Positions 18,814-28,531 of a DNA stretch of 29,977 nucleotides are shown here, in pieces. Both the position numbers and the translations under genes were made by a program. A model generated the notes under the pieces. That model did no database searches, was not told the DNA's origin, and saw only the letters and a list, made by a program, of their open reading frames with translations. The stretch spans positions 1 to 29,977 of the forward strand of contig JAIVFJ010000507.1 in assembly GCA_025765615.1 (NCBI GenBank), written 5' to 3'. Within the stretch, counting starts at the first letter, position 1; every line of letters starts with the position of its first letter. The DNA comes from Zopfochytrium polystomum (lineage: Eukaryota > Chytridiomycota > Chytridiomycetes > Chytridiales > Chytridiaceae).

Positions 18814-19899
18814 TCACCTGTACATCAGCAAGTCCCCGCCACTCTCCCTGCCCGCCCCACGACCGTGACCACCCTTCCCGTGGCCTACATCCTGCTGAAA
18901 CTCCTCCGGCGGCACCGACTCCGCGACCGCGGCCTTGGCCGACAGCTTCACGCCCAGAGCCCTTTCCGCGGCGTCGACGAGCACGGGGATGCACTAGTTG
19001 TTCCGTTGTTTACGAGTTGGGTGACACACACATCAAAAAGGAAAAACCCCCCAAAAGGAAACAGCAAAAAACTCATACCGCATCGGGATCCTCGACGCCG
19101 GGTATAACCCTTCCGTTCCGCCTCGTGCGTTTCCCCGGGGTCGCGAGGACTCTGACGCGGGCGTCGGTGGTTCCCAAAAACGCGAGGAGCGAGGCCAGGA
19201 AGCGGTCGGCGAGGGGGGTGGCGGGGGGAAGGGGTTGGACGTCCTTGACTTTTGGGTTCGTTGGGGTTAACACAAAAAAGGCCAAGAACCAAAAAAAAAA
19301 AAAAAAAAAAAAAAAACCAGAAAAAAGAAACCCAGTGTGCTTACGCGGCACAGAGCCGTTCATCGCGACCTGGTAAACCGCACCGTCGCGGAGGGTGTTG
19401 CTTGTTGGGACGTTGAGGGCCGCGAGGAGGAGGACGTCGTGGACTTGATGGTCTTCGAGGAGGGTTGCGAGGGCGCAGGCGAGGTGGTGGGCGCGGGTCG
19501 GGGCGAGGTGGGCGGTGAGGGAGAGGAGGGAGATCTGGTTTGGTTGGTGGGGGGGGAGGAGAAGCGGACGGTAAGGAGGTGAACGATCCGATCCGATGGG
19601 GCAACACGCACGTCGGCGCCGTCGGCGGCCTTGACGGTCGAGACGACGATGCCGGAGGTGCCTTCATCTTCATCCGCTCCATCGGCGGCGGCGGGGGCGG
19701 GGTCCTCGCGGAATCCCGGCCAGACGATGGATGCGGTGGCATCTGCGGGGACGCCAGCGACGGCGGGGCGGAGAGCGCGGGCGCCGGCAGCGGATGCGAC
19801 GTCGTGCCAGCCGATGGCGACGCGCGGGGCGAGGCGGGTCGTGGCGGGTAGGAGGCGGAGGGGGGGCGGCGAGGAGGAGGACGGCGACGGCACGGGCAT
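18814..19899 (-). CDS. Four-exon protein, possibly a PAC1/Pba1-like proteasome assembly chaperone
   Basis: Exons 19612-19899, 19345-19534, 19079-19248 and 18814-18993 join in frame into 275 residues; the introns are 77, 96 and 85 bp, and the middle one has a run of 26 T on the sense strand. The first exon has an Ala/Pro-rich start, a conserved-looking core VAIGWHDVASAAGARAL and an acidic patch. The middle has LACALATLLEDHQVHDVLLLAAL and a Thr/Asn-containing loop, then DRFLASLLAFL and CIPVLVDAAERALGVKLS, ending in a Gly/His-rich tail. The spacing of hydrophobic strands and the C-terminal block loosely recall proteasome assembly chaperone 1, which helps build 20S alpha rings, and the length is close to that family. 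That assignment is tentative; the gene model is firmer than the name. It converges with SF1 (263 bp between stop codons). Confidence 0.6.
19291..19316 (+). repeat. (A)26 homopolymer in intron of minus-strand gene
   Basis: A run of 26 A (T on the sense strand) lies inside the intron 19249-19344 of the chaperone-like gene and could serve as its pyrimidine tract. The exact length is uncertain. Confidence 0.9.
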
Positions 19900-20748
19900 G
19901 GTTGCGGGCGAACCCCCTTGTCAGCAATCGAGAGTTGAATGAACGCGCGTTTCTTTTTGTGTTCCGCGTGGCAGACAAGGGATTGGTGTGGCGACGATTG
20001 GGGCGGATGTATTTCTTGGGACACGGCCACGATCGCGGTGTGGCCGCTCCACCTGGAATACCGCATATGGACATATGTACTTGCATATTCACTCCCATTG
20101 GGGGGGGAAGACGCCGACGCCTACCCGACGCTCTTCCACCAGTCCGCCGCCGCCGCGGCCTCTCGAACCGACCGAAGTCGAGAAGATCAGCCACTTGCTG
20201 CTCCCTTCTCGCCATCATCGTTGGACCCGCTGCGGGACGGCATGAAGGTCCCCGTCCTCCTCCAGTTCAACGGAATACGCGCCCTCCGCGACCCTCGCGA
20301 CTTCCAAACACGATCTATTAGTACCATTGAACGTCCCGATCTGGCGAGTTTTGGTTTGGTTCAAACCTTCCGTCGGGGTGACTCACTCACAGGAGGAGCT
20401 GACAACAAGAAAAGAAAAAAAAGAAGAAAAAAAAAAAGAAAAAAAAGAAGAGCTCTTGTGTGTGGCGCAGGGCCTATCCTTGTCAGAAAATCGGAGATCG
20501 GACGGAGCGAGCGCCTTGGACGGATTTCTCGGACAGGTCCATCTCATCCAAAGTCAAGTCACGGCTCTGAAGGTCTGGTTCTCCTTGACCCAATTCGACC
20601 GACTACTGCAGCTGCTGTGCTGACGCTGCTGAGAATCGCGTGTCCGACTCCTGAGTCCTGACGTAAGGCAAGCGGTCTGCTCCCCTGGGTCCCTGCTTCC
20701 AACCTCTTTGCCAAAAATCGCTCTCGCTCGCTCGCTCTCGTGTCCTTT

Positions 20749-20772
20749 CTGCTGCTGCTGCTGCTGCTGCTG
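20749..20772 (+). repeat. (CTG)8 trinucleotide repeat
   Basis: Eight perfect CTG units, followed by CGG and CTG. It is not within a supported coding region. Confidence 0.95.
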
Positions 20773-20842
20773 CGGCTGCCAGCGCTGAGGAGCCAACAAC
20801 CACCCACCGGGAGGAAACCTGCGCCATCCGTACAACCGCCAA

Positions 20843-20940
20843 AGTGAGAGAGAGAGAGAAAGAGAGAGAGAAAGAGACTGAGAGAGAGAGAGAGAGAGAG
20901 AGACTGAGAGAGACTGAGAGAGAGAGAGAGGAGAGAGAGG
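20843..20940 (+). repeat. Imperfect GA tract of about 98 bp
   Basis: GA dinucleotides are interrupted by AA, CT and GG. It lies about 520 bp before the next plus-strand start codon, on the same strand orientation as the GA runs upstream of the two seven-transmembrane genes and the secreted-protein gene. Confidence 0.9.
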
Positions 20941-21463
20941 CCGAGTGTGTGCGGGCATGTCTTTCTCATTGTTCATGCCCTGTCTGTCTGTCTGTCTCTC
21001 TGTCTGCTTGCCTGCCTGAGCACGCCCCAACAACAATTTTCTTTCAGGTTTTTGGCATGTTTTTTTTTTGATCAACCAGAGGGGATCAGTCTGTCTACGA
21101 ATCAGTCTGTCCGCCCTCCCTCTCCAAACTTCTCGGTCATCACTGAACAATTCTCTCTCTCTTTCCCCCCGCCGCCGGCTTGACAGTCAACCTCGTCGCC
21201 GCCACGTGCTGCTGCACTCGCCTCGCACTACTACCCCCGCCCCCTCCCCCCTGACGTCGCCTCCCGCCCCCTTCAACCGGCCTCCTCCTTGGCACTGCAC
21301 CCTCCCTCACACCTGTACCCCCGCACGCAAGCACTCTCTCTCATCGCTGCTGCAGCTCGCGCTCAAGCCCTGCCCCTCCGACGTGACCGACCCCAAAACG
21401 CACTGCCTGTCACTCCCACATCGCGCGTCCCACGCACCCCACTCCCCTGCCCCCCTCCCATCC

Positions 21464-22717
21464 ATGTCCGCCTCCGTCCGCTCCTCGAGGGCGCCGCGCC
21501 GCCCTCGACCCAGCAGCCCCGACGAGGACGCAGCCTCGTTCCTGTCCTCTGCATCCGCATCCTCGTCGTCGACGGCGCAGCCCCTGCGCAGCACCACCAC
21601 CACCCACAACAACAACAACAACAACGACGGGAACGCCAACCCCAACGACCCCAACAACCCCAAGAAGCGCAGCGCAGACCCCTCCGTCGTCGCCGTCGAG
21701 GTCAAGCGCAGCCGGAAGGGCGTGCCTCGCCGCGCACCCGTCAGGCACGGCTCGCCCGAGGTCGCCGCGGGGATCATCATCAACTTTGGGTTTGGATGGA
21801 AGCACGACCACCACCACAACCACCACAACCAACCGAAGCTCAGCCCGAGCTCCGCTACCACCACCACGACTGCTACCAAGGCCAGTGGAGGCAAGAACGA
21901 CAAGACCGCCGTCTCTGCCGACGTAGCACCTCCCTCCCCCTCGCCGTCCACCTCCTCCCTCTCGTCCTGCACATCCTCCACTTCCTCAAACCAGCCCACC
22001 CAACCCGCGCCGCCCTCCACCACCACGACCACCACCTCGCCATCCTCCACCACTCCCTCATCCTCACCATCATCGACGACCGCCACTCCGTCCACCCCCT
22101 CCACCTCCGCCGCCGCCGGCCCACCACCCCACTTCCACGCGCTGACGACGCAGTTCGCGACGGTGCGGGTGCGGTTCGTCGGGCGCATCGCGAGCAGCTG
22201 GGACGTGCCGGACGTGCTGCAGCGCGCGGCGTCGCACTCTGCGGTCGCGGCGATGATGGTGGAGCGGGACGGGTGCGCCGCAAGCACCGCCGCAAGCAAC
22301 AACAACAGCGGCGGCGGTGGTGGTGGCGGTGGAAAGAAGAAGAAGAAGGGGAAGGCGGCCAACAGCAGCAAGACGGCGGCGGCGAGCGCGGCGAACCGCG
22401 CGCGGACGGCGGCGGCGACCAAGGCGCGGCGGGAGGCGGCGGCGGCTGCTGCTGCTGCGGCAGCGAAAGCTGCGGCGGCTGCGGCGGAGGGGGTGGAGAA
22501 AGCTAGAAACGACGGGGACGGCGGTGGTGACGAGTCAGGAACCGATTCTTCCGGTGGCGCCACCGCCAAGTCGGCCGAGCCCGCATCCACAAGCAGCAAG
22601 AGCCGCAAGAGATCGGCGGCCGAAGCGCACGCGGGCGAGGCGCGGGCTTCTTCTTCTCCTTCTTCTTCTTCATCCTCGTCGTCTTCTTCGAAGCGCTCGC
22701 GGGTCCGGTTCTCTTGA
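21464..22717 (+). CDS. Low-complexity, probably nuclear protein; unrecognised
   Basis: A single exon of 417 residues. The first in-frame ATG follows a pyrimidine-rich leader without in-frame stops back to about 21068. The protein is mostly biased sequence: Ser-rich, Asn-rich (about 50-65), Thr/Ser/Pro-rich (about 140-220), a Gly run followed by KKKKKGK (about 285-300), a long Ala-rich stretch with Arg/Lys likely to be helical (about 305-350), and a Ser-rich end closing with KRSRVRF. Two less biased islands stand out: PEVAAGIIINFGFGWK (about 100-115) and FATVRVRFVGRIASSWDVPD (about 235-255). Basic clusters (KRSRKG, KSRKRS) suggest nuclear import. GC-rich low-complexity DNA also gives long frames in other phases, so coding status rests on the ATG, the stop and the two islands. 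Confidence 0.6.
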   Translation: MSASVRSSRAPRRPRPSSPDEDAASFLSSASASSSSTAQPLRSTTTTHNNNNNNDGNANPNDPNNPKKRSADPSVVAVEVKRSRKGVPRRAPVRHGSPEVAAGIIINFGFGWKHDHHHNHHNQPKLSPSSATTTTTATKASGGKNDKTAVSADVAPPSPSPSTSSLSSCTSSTSSNQPTQPAPPSTTTTTTSPSSTTPSSSPSSTTATPSTPSTSAAAGPPPHFHALTTQFATVRVRFVGRIASSWDVPDVLQRAASHSAVAAMMVERDGCAASTAASNNNSGGGGGGGGKKKKKGKAANSSKTAAASAANRARTAAATKARREAAAAAAAAAAKAAAAAAEGVEKARNDGDGGGDESGTDSSGGATAKSAEPASTSSKSRKRSAAEAHAGEARASSSPSSSSSSSSSSKRSRVRFS

Positions 22718-23532
22718 AAAGTGTCTCTTTTTGACAATTGTCACTTTTCCTCGTACCCGTCCCCCGTCCTCCTCCCCCACTATCCATTCGTGCTCGTCTC
22801 GTTCTTTTCCCTCCGTTGCCCCGATCATTTTTGCTCAACCCTAGTTAGACCAGCAGTTTATTTTTTTTCTCTCTATTAACGGCCTCCATCAGTTCTTTTT
22901 GATGTCTTTCTTTTGTTGAGTGATTGCTTGTCTGAGTGAGAGTACGAGTGTGTGTGTGTGTGTGTGTGTGAGTGAGTGTGTGTGTTTTCTCAACCGTCGT
23001 GGATGGGTCTACCCTGTAAGGGTAGCCGCCCGTCCCCACCTCTGTTTTCCCTCAAGTCGTCGTTCCCTCCGCAGAACAGGGAAAAAAAAAAAAAAAAAAA
23101 AATAGAAAGAAAGAAAAGTGAAAAAAAAACGTCGATCGATCGATCTTTGGCTTTTTGTCTGTCTTTCGGATTTCCATAAATGGATCTGCCCAGCAGATGA
23201 TTGGTGGGTCCAGACAAACCCACCAATTTTTGAAACTCCGATGGGGGGATTTTTCCAAAGTTTCAACTTGCACTGTCGGTCGGGCTACCTTTTCTTCCAT
23301 TTGGTGTGTGCTTCTTGGACTCCCTTCCTGAAAGCTCATTCACGCAACACACAGACACGCGCACGCACACACACAACACACACACACACACACACTCTCT
23401 CTCTCTCTCTCTTCCTCTCTCTCGGTCTCTCTTTCTCCTTCTCTCTTGTTATTTCGCGAGGGGGCCGCGGCCACACAAAAAGTGTCATTTCGGTGGGTGG
23501 CGTGGAGTTGGGAAGATTGCACTGGGGAACGG
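22718..23532. other. Intergenic region with TG, A and CA/CT repeats
   Basis: No gene is seen. It contains a (TG)n run (about 22949-22970), an A-run (about 23082-23101), a GATC repeat near 23132-23143, and a (CA)n block passing into (CT)n (about 23366-23413). It should contain the 3' ends of two convergent transcripts. Confidence 0.6.
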
Positions 23533-24024
23533 TCAATGCAGGGGCTGCGCGCATTGGTAGTCCCAGAGGATTGTCTCGTCGGGCGAGAGGTAGTTAGAAA
23601 TGGAACGAGGGCAGTTATGACGTCGTCGGGCGGGAAGGTCTCGCGGTTGTGAAAGTCATCGTAGAAGGGTTGGGGAACGACACGGAGAAGGGAAAGAAGA
23701 ACATCGCACAACTCACGTTGCGCACTCGCACTTCCTTGCTTCCAAAGTCGAGTAGGTCGCAGCCCTCCCGCATTATTACCCAGTTTATCTCCTGTCCAGA
23801 TGTGTGGTAACTATTCCGACCCTCGAGGACAGACACCCGCGCACAGGGGGATTTGCTCTTTGTCGCCAACCCAAAGAACCTCTCGCTCACGCAGTCGGAG
23901 GGATCGCAAAACATACACCTCTGGACCTGCTGGGGCAGCATGCAGCACAACACCACACCCCTCGACAGCTCAAACATGGCGGAAGAGGCCGCTGATGCAC
24001 CTCAAATGTCCGGCAGTCAATCAT
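23533..24024 (-). CDS. Hypothetical Cys-containing protein fragment, 5' end unresolved
   Basis: Two exons are supported on the minus strand: one ending DCRTFE at 24001, and 23717-23929, joined in phase across a 71 bp intron (GTGCAT...CCCCAG). Together they read CRTFEQVQRCMFCDPSDC, then GLATKSKSPCARVSVLEG, then SGQEINWVIMREGCDLL and a GTGAGT donor at 23716. Downstream, YDDFHNRETFPPDDV and, one base out of phase, NYLSPDETILWDYQCAQPLH with a TGA at 23533-23535 look like the C-terminus. A further intron or a frameshift near 23600 is needed. Regular cysteines suggest a secreted protein, but I did not find the signal peptide or the start. The family is not recognised. Confidence 0.5.
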
Positions 24025-24850
24025 GGCAGAAAACGCAGCCTTTGCCCTCCCGTGCCTCCTTCCAGCCCCACGCCCTGGCCGCTGACCACCCCGCCCCGCC
24101 CTATCCCTGCTCCTGCTCTCCCCCAGCGACATGGTCAGCGTCTCCCGCGTCTCCTGATCCGTCGCCGCCGTCACAGCTGCCACCGACACCGCCGTGCCCG
24201 ATCGCCGCCCACCCTTCGGACGAACGCGCAGAGTCCGTCGCTCCCGCGATCGTTTTGCTGTCGCAAGCCTTCGGAAGTTCGACGAGGCGAACAGATTCAT
24301 TGACCAAGGCGAGGCGTTACGTCCCCGGCAGCATAGCAGGGAGAAAAATTGTTCTGCCTCTCGCTTTAATGTAATTTGCGGTGAGGGGGCTCTGGGATTG
24401 CTCTGGGGCCTCCCAAAAGATTCTTTCTGCCGTAAGCGCGTCGCAATCGCTATATCCTGCACCCTCGTGGAGATCCCCCGTCCAACGAATGGCCAACAGC
24501 CCCATCGCAGATTGATCATGCAAAACGGCAAGAGAAAAACGGCAAATTATTGATCACACGGGAGGAGAAAACCCCCCTTGAAAACTTTTCTGTACAAAGG
24601 AGCGCCAAACCCTTGCTTCCTAGAATCTTCCGCAACCGTGCCAGAACAAGGTACCCGCAGAGCGACGCAAACCCGGTCGTACCCAACACCCGAAACGCAA
24701 CTGCACTCTCAAAACGTCCACCGGTGCCACCCGCACCAAAATACGGCACGACAACCGCAACGATGGCAGGCATCGATCAAATCTGATGGTGCCTGAAAGG
24801 GATCACAAACAAGGTCGTGCCACAGTGGGATGCCATACTGCGAGCCCATT
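24025..24850. other. No assigned gene
   Basis: Frames on both strands are Pro- or Arg-rich and typical of noncoding GC-rich DNA here. A plus-strand ATG at 23976 opens a 132-codon frame with good start context but no similarity; it overlaps the minus-strand exons and is not called. Confidence 0.45.
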
Positions 24851-25320
24851 TCACTTTAGCATAATCCCGACCACGACGTCCTCCGGGAACAGAACCACGT
24901 TCATCACCGTCGACCGCGTCGCCTTCAGAACGTAGAGGGTTTTCCCGGGGTTGTCGGTGGACCCCCCGATGAGAGATGCACCGACATGGCCGCCTTCCGC
25001 GACACCTTCGAAGATTACGCCCTCTATCGCGGCCCTTGACGAAGACGCTCAAAGCACCCTCTCCAAAGTTTGGGCATGGATGGTGGGCGGCTGTTGGAGC
25101 TCGACAGGTTGAACTTCGTCGAGGCGAGACGGGGCAGTCCATTCTGGAGCTTGCAGAGTCCGCCGAGCCGGCGGTCCCCAAGCACCTCGTGGGCGAAACG
25201 GTCGTGGTGCTTCCTCCATGTGTGGGAGATCTTGCGTTCAGCAGCGTCGGCGGACAACGCGACCCTGTTTGAACCGGCCCTTATGTCGATCGTTCGGCTG
25301 TTGCATCCAAAGCGGCAGCG
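24851..25320 (-). pseudogene. Unrecognised gene remnant
   Basis: The 3' part is a clean open segment ending at TGA 24851-24853, with strongly protein-like sequence: AAIEGVIFEGVAEGGHVGAS, then GGSTDNPGKTLYVLK and VVLFPEDVVVGIMLK. Upstream in the same frame, RLDEVQPVELQQPPTIHAQ is followed by an in-frame TGA (about 25040). Farther up, SNRVALSADAAERKISHTWR and HEVLGDRRLGG lie in another frame. It therefore needs one stop bypass and at least one frame change, or an undetected intron. No ATG start and no family were recognised. Confidence 0.45.
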
Positions 25321-26229
25321 GGCTATTCAGAGGGCGACTATCCCTGCAGCTTCCCCACACTCTGCAGTACTGAGAGACGCGTTTGTGGCCTCCCATCAGA
25401 CGAGGACCGGCGTTTGCGCCAAAATCCTTGAATAACGCGCAATGTTAAGCTTGGAAGACTTGGCGAACGCTCTTTTCATCGTGAAGAACGGACAAGATGA
25501 GGAAACAGACGACGCGGCGAGCGCCTTACGAAGATTTCGAGCCCGCCACAGCGGGAGAAAATGAAGGAGAGGGGAAACAGGTTGCTGAAGCGACGTTGGG
25601 GTGGGGAATGAACCGACGAATGGAGAAGCCGGAGATTAAAAAGATCTCTTGTATTTCACATAACAGGTTCTCTTCGTTCGCTAGTTCCAGTAGCTCCTTT
25701 TTTTCAGCGGGTGCATATTTGTCCGAATTCTTCTCAGGGCAAAACCTCTGGAGTGCTGTGCTCCCCATTGCCTTTACGGAGATGTAAAAACAGCTGTTGC
25801 AGCGCAGTAAAAGTTGTCGTCATCAGTTGTTCCAAACGAGAAAGGAAAGTCATTGTCTGCCCAATGTCCGCTTGCACAGAATGTTTCGTCGACACACCAA
25901 AAGTTGGAGGGAGGAAATGTGTCAGCGAAAAGGAAGGGGTCTGCTGGCCGGAGCGTCTCGCCCCAGTACTCTCCACCTGCCGCTCCATCTGCGCCTTCCC
26001 CTTCGCCGAGCGTGGACCGCCGTCGCGGACAATCGCCGACTAGTCGTCCGACTCGGAGGAGCCAGGATGAAACATTTTTGGAGCCGGCCGGGAAGCAACA
26101 ACGGCAACAGCAGTCGGGGTGTGGGTTCCCGATCCACCCACACGCCGTCGACCCCAGCCACCGTCGATACCGCCGCCTCAAACTCACCGCCCCAACGACG
26201 ACGCGCTTGCTTCTGTCGAGACTGGCGGC
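25321..26229. other. No assigned gene
   Basis: Several overlapping open frames on both strands lack similarity. The plus-strand frames near 25814-26220 lead into the ankyrin-like remnant and may include its 5' part, but no start or splice site could be fixed. Confidence 0.45.
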
Positions 26230-27144
26230 CGCCGGGCCAAGTGCTTCGACGGGCGGGCTTCCGGATATCGTAGTGACGCGGTTCAGAGCGCTGCCAGTCG
26301 CGGGCATCCCGAGGTCGTTGCAAAGCTCATTGCCCGCTTCGCCCCAACCCCAGAAGTCTTGATCGCTCTGCTGAACGGGCCGGCCGAAGGCAAGAACCTA
26401 CGGACAGCCTTGGACTGCGCGCTTGGCACTGACGTTGACCGGCGAGAGGTCGTCAGAGACGAAACCGTTGAGGACGCAGACCTTATTAAGGTCGCAGAAC
26501 TGATCAGGGACGCTGGCGGCCGGTGGGTCGACCCGACGGATACGCAGTCTTAAAGCGAGGTGTGCCCTTACGTAGCCGACGCGTTCGAGTCGCTGTGCAG
26601 GCGTTCTATTTCTTCGTGCCGGGTCGTCGAGCACATGCTGAAAGACGACGACATGGGCGACCCCATTCGTACAGACACGCGGACGGCCCGTTCGGTGTGC
26701 CATCGTGTCGGGCAAGTCCGTGCGGAACGGCAGCGACGGCGTCAGCTGCCTTACGCTGCTTGAGGGCCTTGCCAAGACCTCTTGCACTCCGGCTGGTAGA
26801 CCCCAGACGACCGTAAGCAAGGAGGACGCGGACCGCGCCGTGAACCTCACGTGCGCGACCAGCATGACGGAGTGCGTGGACTTTGTCGTTAGCCTTGGCA
26901 CAGACCCCGACGCACCATTAGACCTCGGTGACCGTGAGGCCCCCTGCCGCCCGTGCTGCGGGGAGTCGGTGCCCAGGCGCTCATCGAGAAGCACGGCGCG
27001 GACCAGGCCTCCGTCGTCACCCGCGTCGACGCCGCCACCGGCCGCGCGTGGACGCGCAACATGTTGAATGGGGTGCAGAGAGCCACTGACGCCAAGGCGA
27101 TCCGTGCAGCGCTGGACACGAAGCTCACCGCCGACGGAGAATGA
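26230..27144 (+). pseudogene. Ankyrin-repeat-like gene remnant
   Basis: Ankyrin-like helices are visible: VQSAASRGHPEVVAKLIARF (about 26281-26340), then LRTALDCAL and LIKVAELIRDAGGRWVDPTD ending at an in-frame TAA (26551-26553). The same frame reopens at once with YVADAFESLCRRS and VVEHMLKDDDMGDPIRTDTR. A second frame carries LTLLEGLAKTSC and MTECVDFVVSLGTDPDAPLD, and a third carries GVGAQALIEKHGAD and MLNGVQRATDAKAIRAALD to TGA 27142-27144. One stop and two frame changes therefore break the gene. No F-box was seen, unlike the gene at 10.3-11.2 kb. Repeat identity is moderate evidence; decay is inferred. Confidence 0.55.
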
Positions 27145-27567
27145 GCTCATCCTTTCCGTCCCTCATCGCATCCGCGCTCCGCGCGGACGCCGCCGCCGCC
27201 TCCGCCAGCGCCCCTGTCGCACCCGTGCATGTCCTTGCGCACCGCGTCTTCAACGCGCGCACCCTCGATTGCGTCCCCGCCGTCCACATGACCGTCGACC
27301 ACGGCGCGTGCGACGGCGTCGTCCTGCTCCTCGAATTCCCTGAAACCGACGCGGCCGCCAATACTGCGAGCGTGGGGCGGCTCCGCCATCCACGCTCTGC
27401 TCGCCCGCACCGGGACCCGCTTCAACGAAAGGACTCTCCTCGAACGCGACCGCGCCATCGCCAAAGGCGGCGCCCCGCCTGCCGTCCACGACAGAGTCGG
27501 CGTCGGCGGAAAACAGCGGCAGAGGTCGCCGGGGACATGGAGTTTGTGTACCTGGCGAGAGTCCTGA
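27141..27567 (+). pseudogene. Unrecognised Ala-rich protein, frame-shifted
   Basis: An ATG at 27141, overlapping the preceding stop as ATGA, opens FPSLIASALRADAAAASASA, then VHVLAHRVFNARTLDCVP and DHGACDGVVLLLEFPETDA. Near 27380 the protein-like sequence continues in another frame (GGSAIHALLARTGTRFNER, then TLLERDRAIAKGGAPPAVHD) to TGA at 27565-27567. One base change would unite them. It may instead be the end of the ankyrin-like gene, with both parts belonging to one protein. I do not recognise a family. Confidence 0.4.
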
Positions 27568-28170
27568 AGAGACTGGAGAGTCGCGTAACACAAAGTTTAT
27601 GAGCTTTGGCTCAGTTTCGTTCCGTCCAGGTGAAGGGAGTCTGCTTTTTCCTGTTTGAAAGGCCAGTTGTGGTGAAGGGCTCTACGCTGCGGGTCTTTTT
27701 TGCTTTCGTTCCGTTTCATTTCTCTGCTTTATTTTTTCTCGGGCTCACCTCACTAAAGTTTGCGGTTGCTTTGTGAAATAAGCTTAAACTCTTTCTTCTT
27801 GCCATGATGCGTTAACTTCGGTTGCTACATTTTGTGGCTTACCACCGACGTGGTTTTAAAAGCGAAGTACAAACCAACTGGTGATAAAGCGTCCTCGGGC
27901 CAGTTTGGACTGGAATTAGGAGAGTACGTTGTTTCTTATTTCAACCCGCGATCCCAATTAGAAGTTTTACACGTTTCGGCACCATCGACTGCGCACGACT
28001 GGCAGCGTGGGATTTCTTGCTGGTCCTCCGTTGCTGGTCATCGAAAGTCTGTATTTTGTGGCAAAAAGGGTCGTTAGGTGGGGAGCAGGAAAGGATCATT
28101 CAAGGGGTATTTAAGTTTGGGCACAACCCCCCAAGTGGCCCTTCTTCAGCGCGGTGGGATGGAAGAGCAG
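27568..28170. other. No assigned gene
   Basis: AT-richer DNA with short frames on both strands. A plus-strand frame near 27832-28077 has no similarity. The 5' exons of the next coding segment may lie here, but no splice donor could be placed with confidence. Confidence 0.4.
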
Positions 28171-28489
28171 AGTTTCTTCTGCTGTCCCTCTTGGACTGTT
28201 CGAGCTTCCCGAGTTGCCGAATGCCGTGTGCAACTTTGGCGACTACGTGTACTGGGAGCAGGCCGCCGGCGCCGCGGTGACGTGCGCGACGCCCAGGACC
28301 AAGGCCGGCTTCGACGCGCTGGTGCAGCTGGACGCGCAGTCGCTGCCGGATTTCACGTACGTCGGCCCTCAGGTTTGACAACAAGGTTGGGTGGTCGCAG
28401 ATCGCAAACTGCTAAAAGGATAACAAGCGCACGCATTACACTACAGCCAGGGGTACTGCCAGTCCATCTACCACTTCGAGTTCCGGTGA
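28171..28489 (+). CDS. Hypothetical protein, 3' exons only
   Basis: A segment ending at 28372 reads LFELPELPNAVCNFGDYVYW, then EQAAGAAVTCATPRTKAGFD and LDAQSLPDFTYVGPQ. A 78 bp intron (28373-28450, GTTTGA...CCAG) joins it in phase to GYCQSIYHFEFR and a TGA at 28487-28489. The acceptor is the second AG of CAGCCAG; the first would shift the frame. Three cysteines and the composition suggest an extracellular domain. The upstream exon boundary and the start codon are unknown, and the start coordinate given is approximate. The family is not recognised. Confidence 0.5.
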
Positions 28490-28531
28490 TTGGGTTTTTT
28501 GGCGAGATGGGGAGTGGGAAAAGTGAACAAA

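Larger units (their letters stand above)
19900..21463. other. Long intergenic region with several simple repeats
   Basis: It lies between two divergently transcribed genes and should contain both promoters. It holds an A/G-rich stretch (20402-20452), (CTG)8 (20749-20772), a GA-rich tract (about 20843-20940) and a TGTC run (about 20982-21005). Open frames between 20100 and 20400 are suggestive in composition, but no two of them join by plausible splice sites, so no gene is called. Confidence 0.55.

Noticed and set aside
20330..20400. tRNA-like GGTTCAAACC segment
   Set aside because: No acceptor stem, anticodon arm or D-arm could be paired around it.
21307..22737. Long minus-strand open frame opposite the 21464 gene
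   Set aside because: Low-complexity GC-rich DNA leaves several frames open. This one has Val, Ala and Phe runs that mirror the Thr, Ala and Lys runs of the plus-strand protein.
23976..24374. Plus-strand ATG frame of 132 codons with good start context
   Set aside because: It is Pro/Ala/Ser-rich without similarity and overlaps minus-strand exons that have Cys-rich, spliceable sequence.
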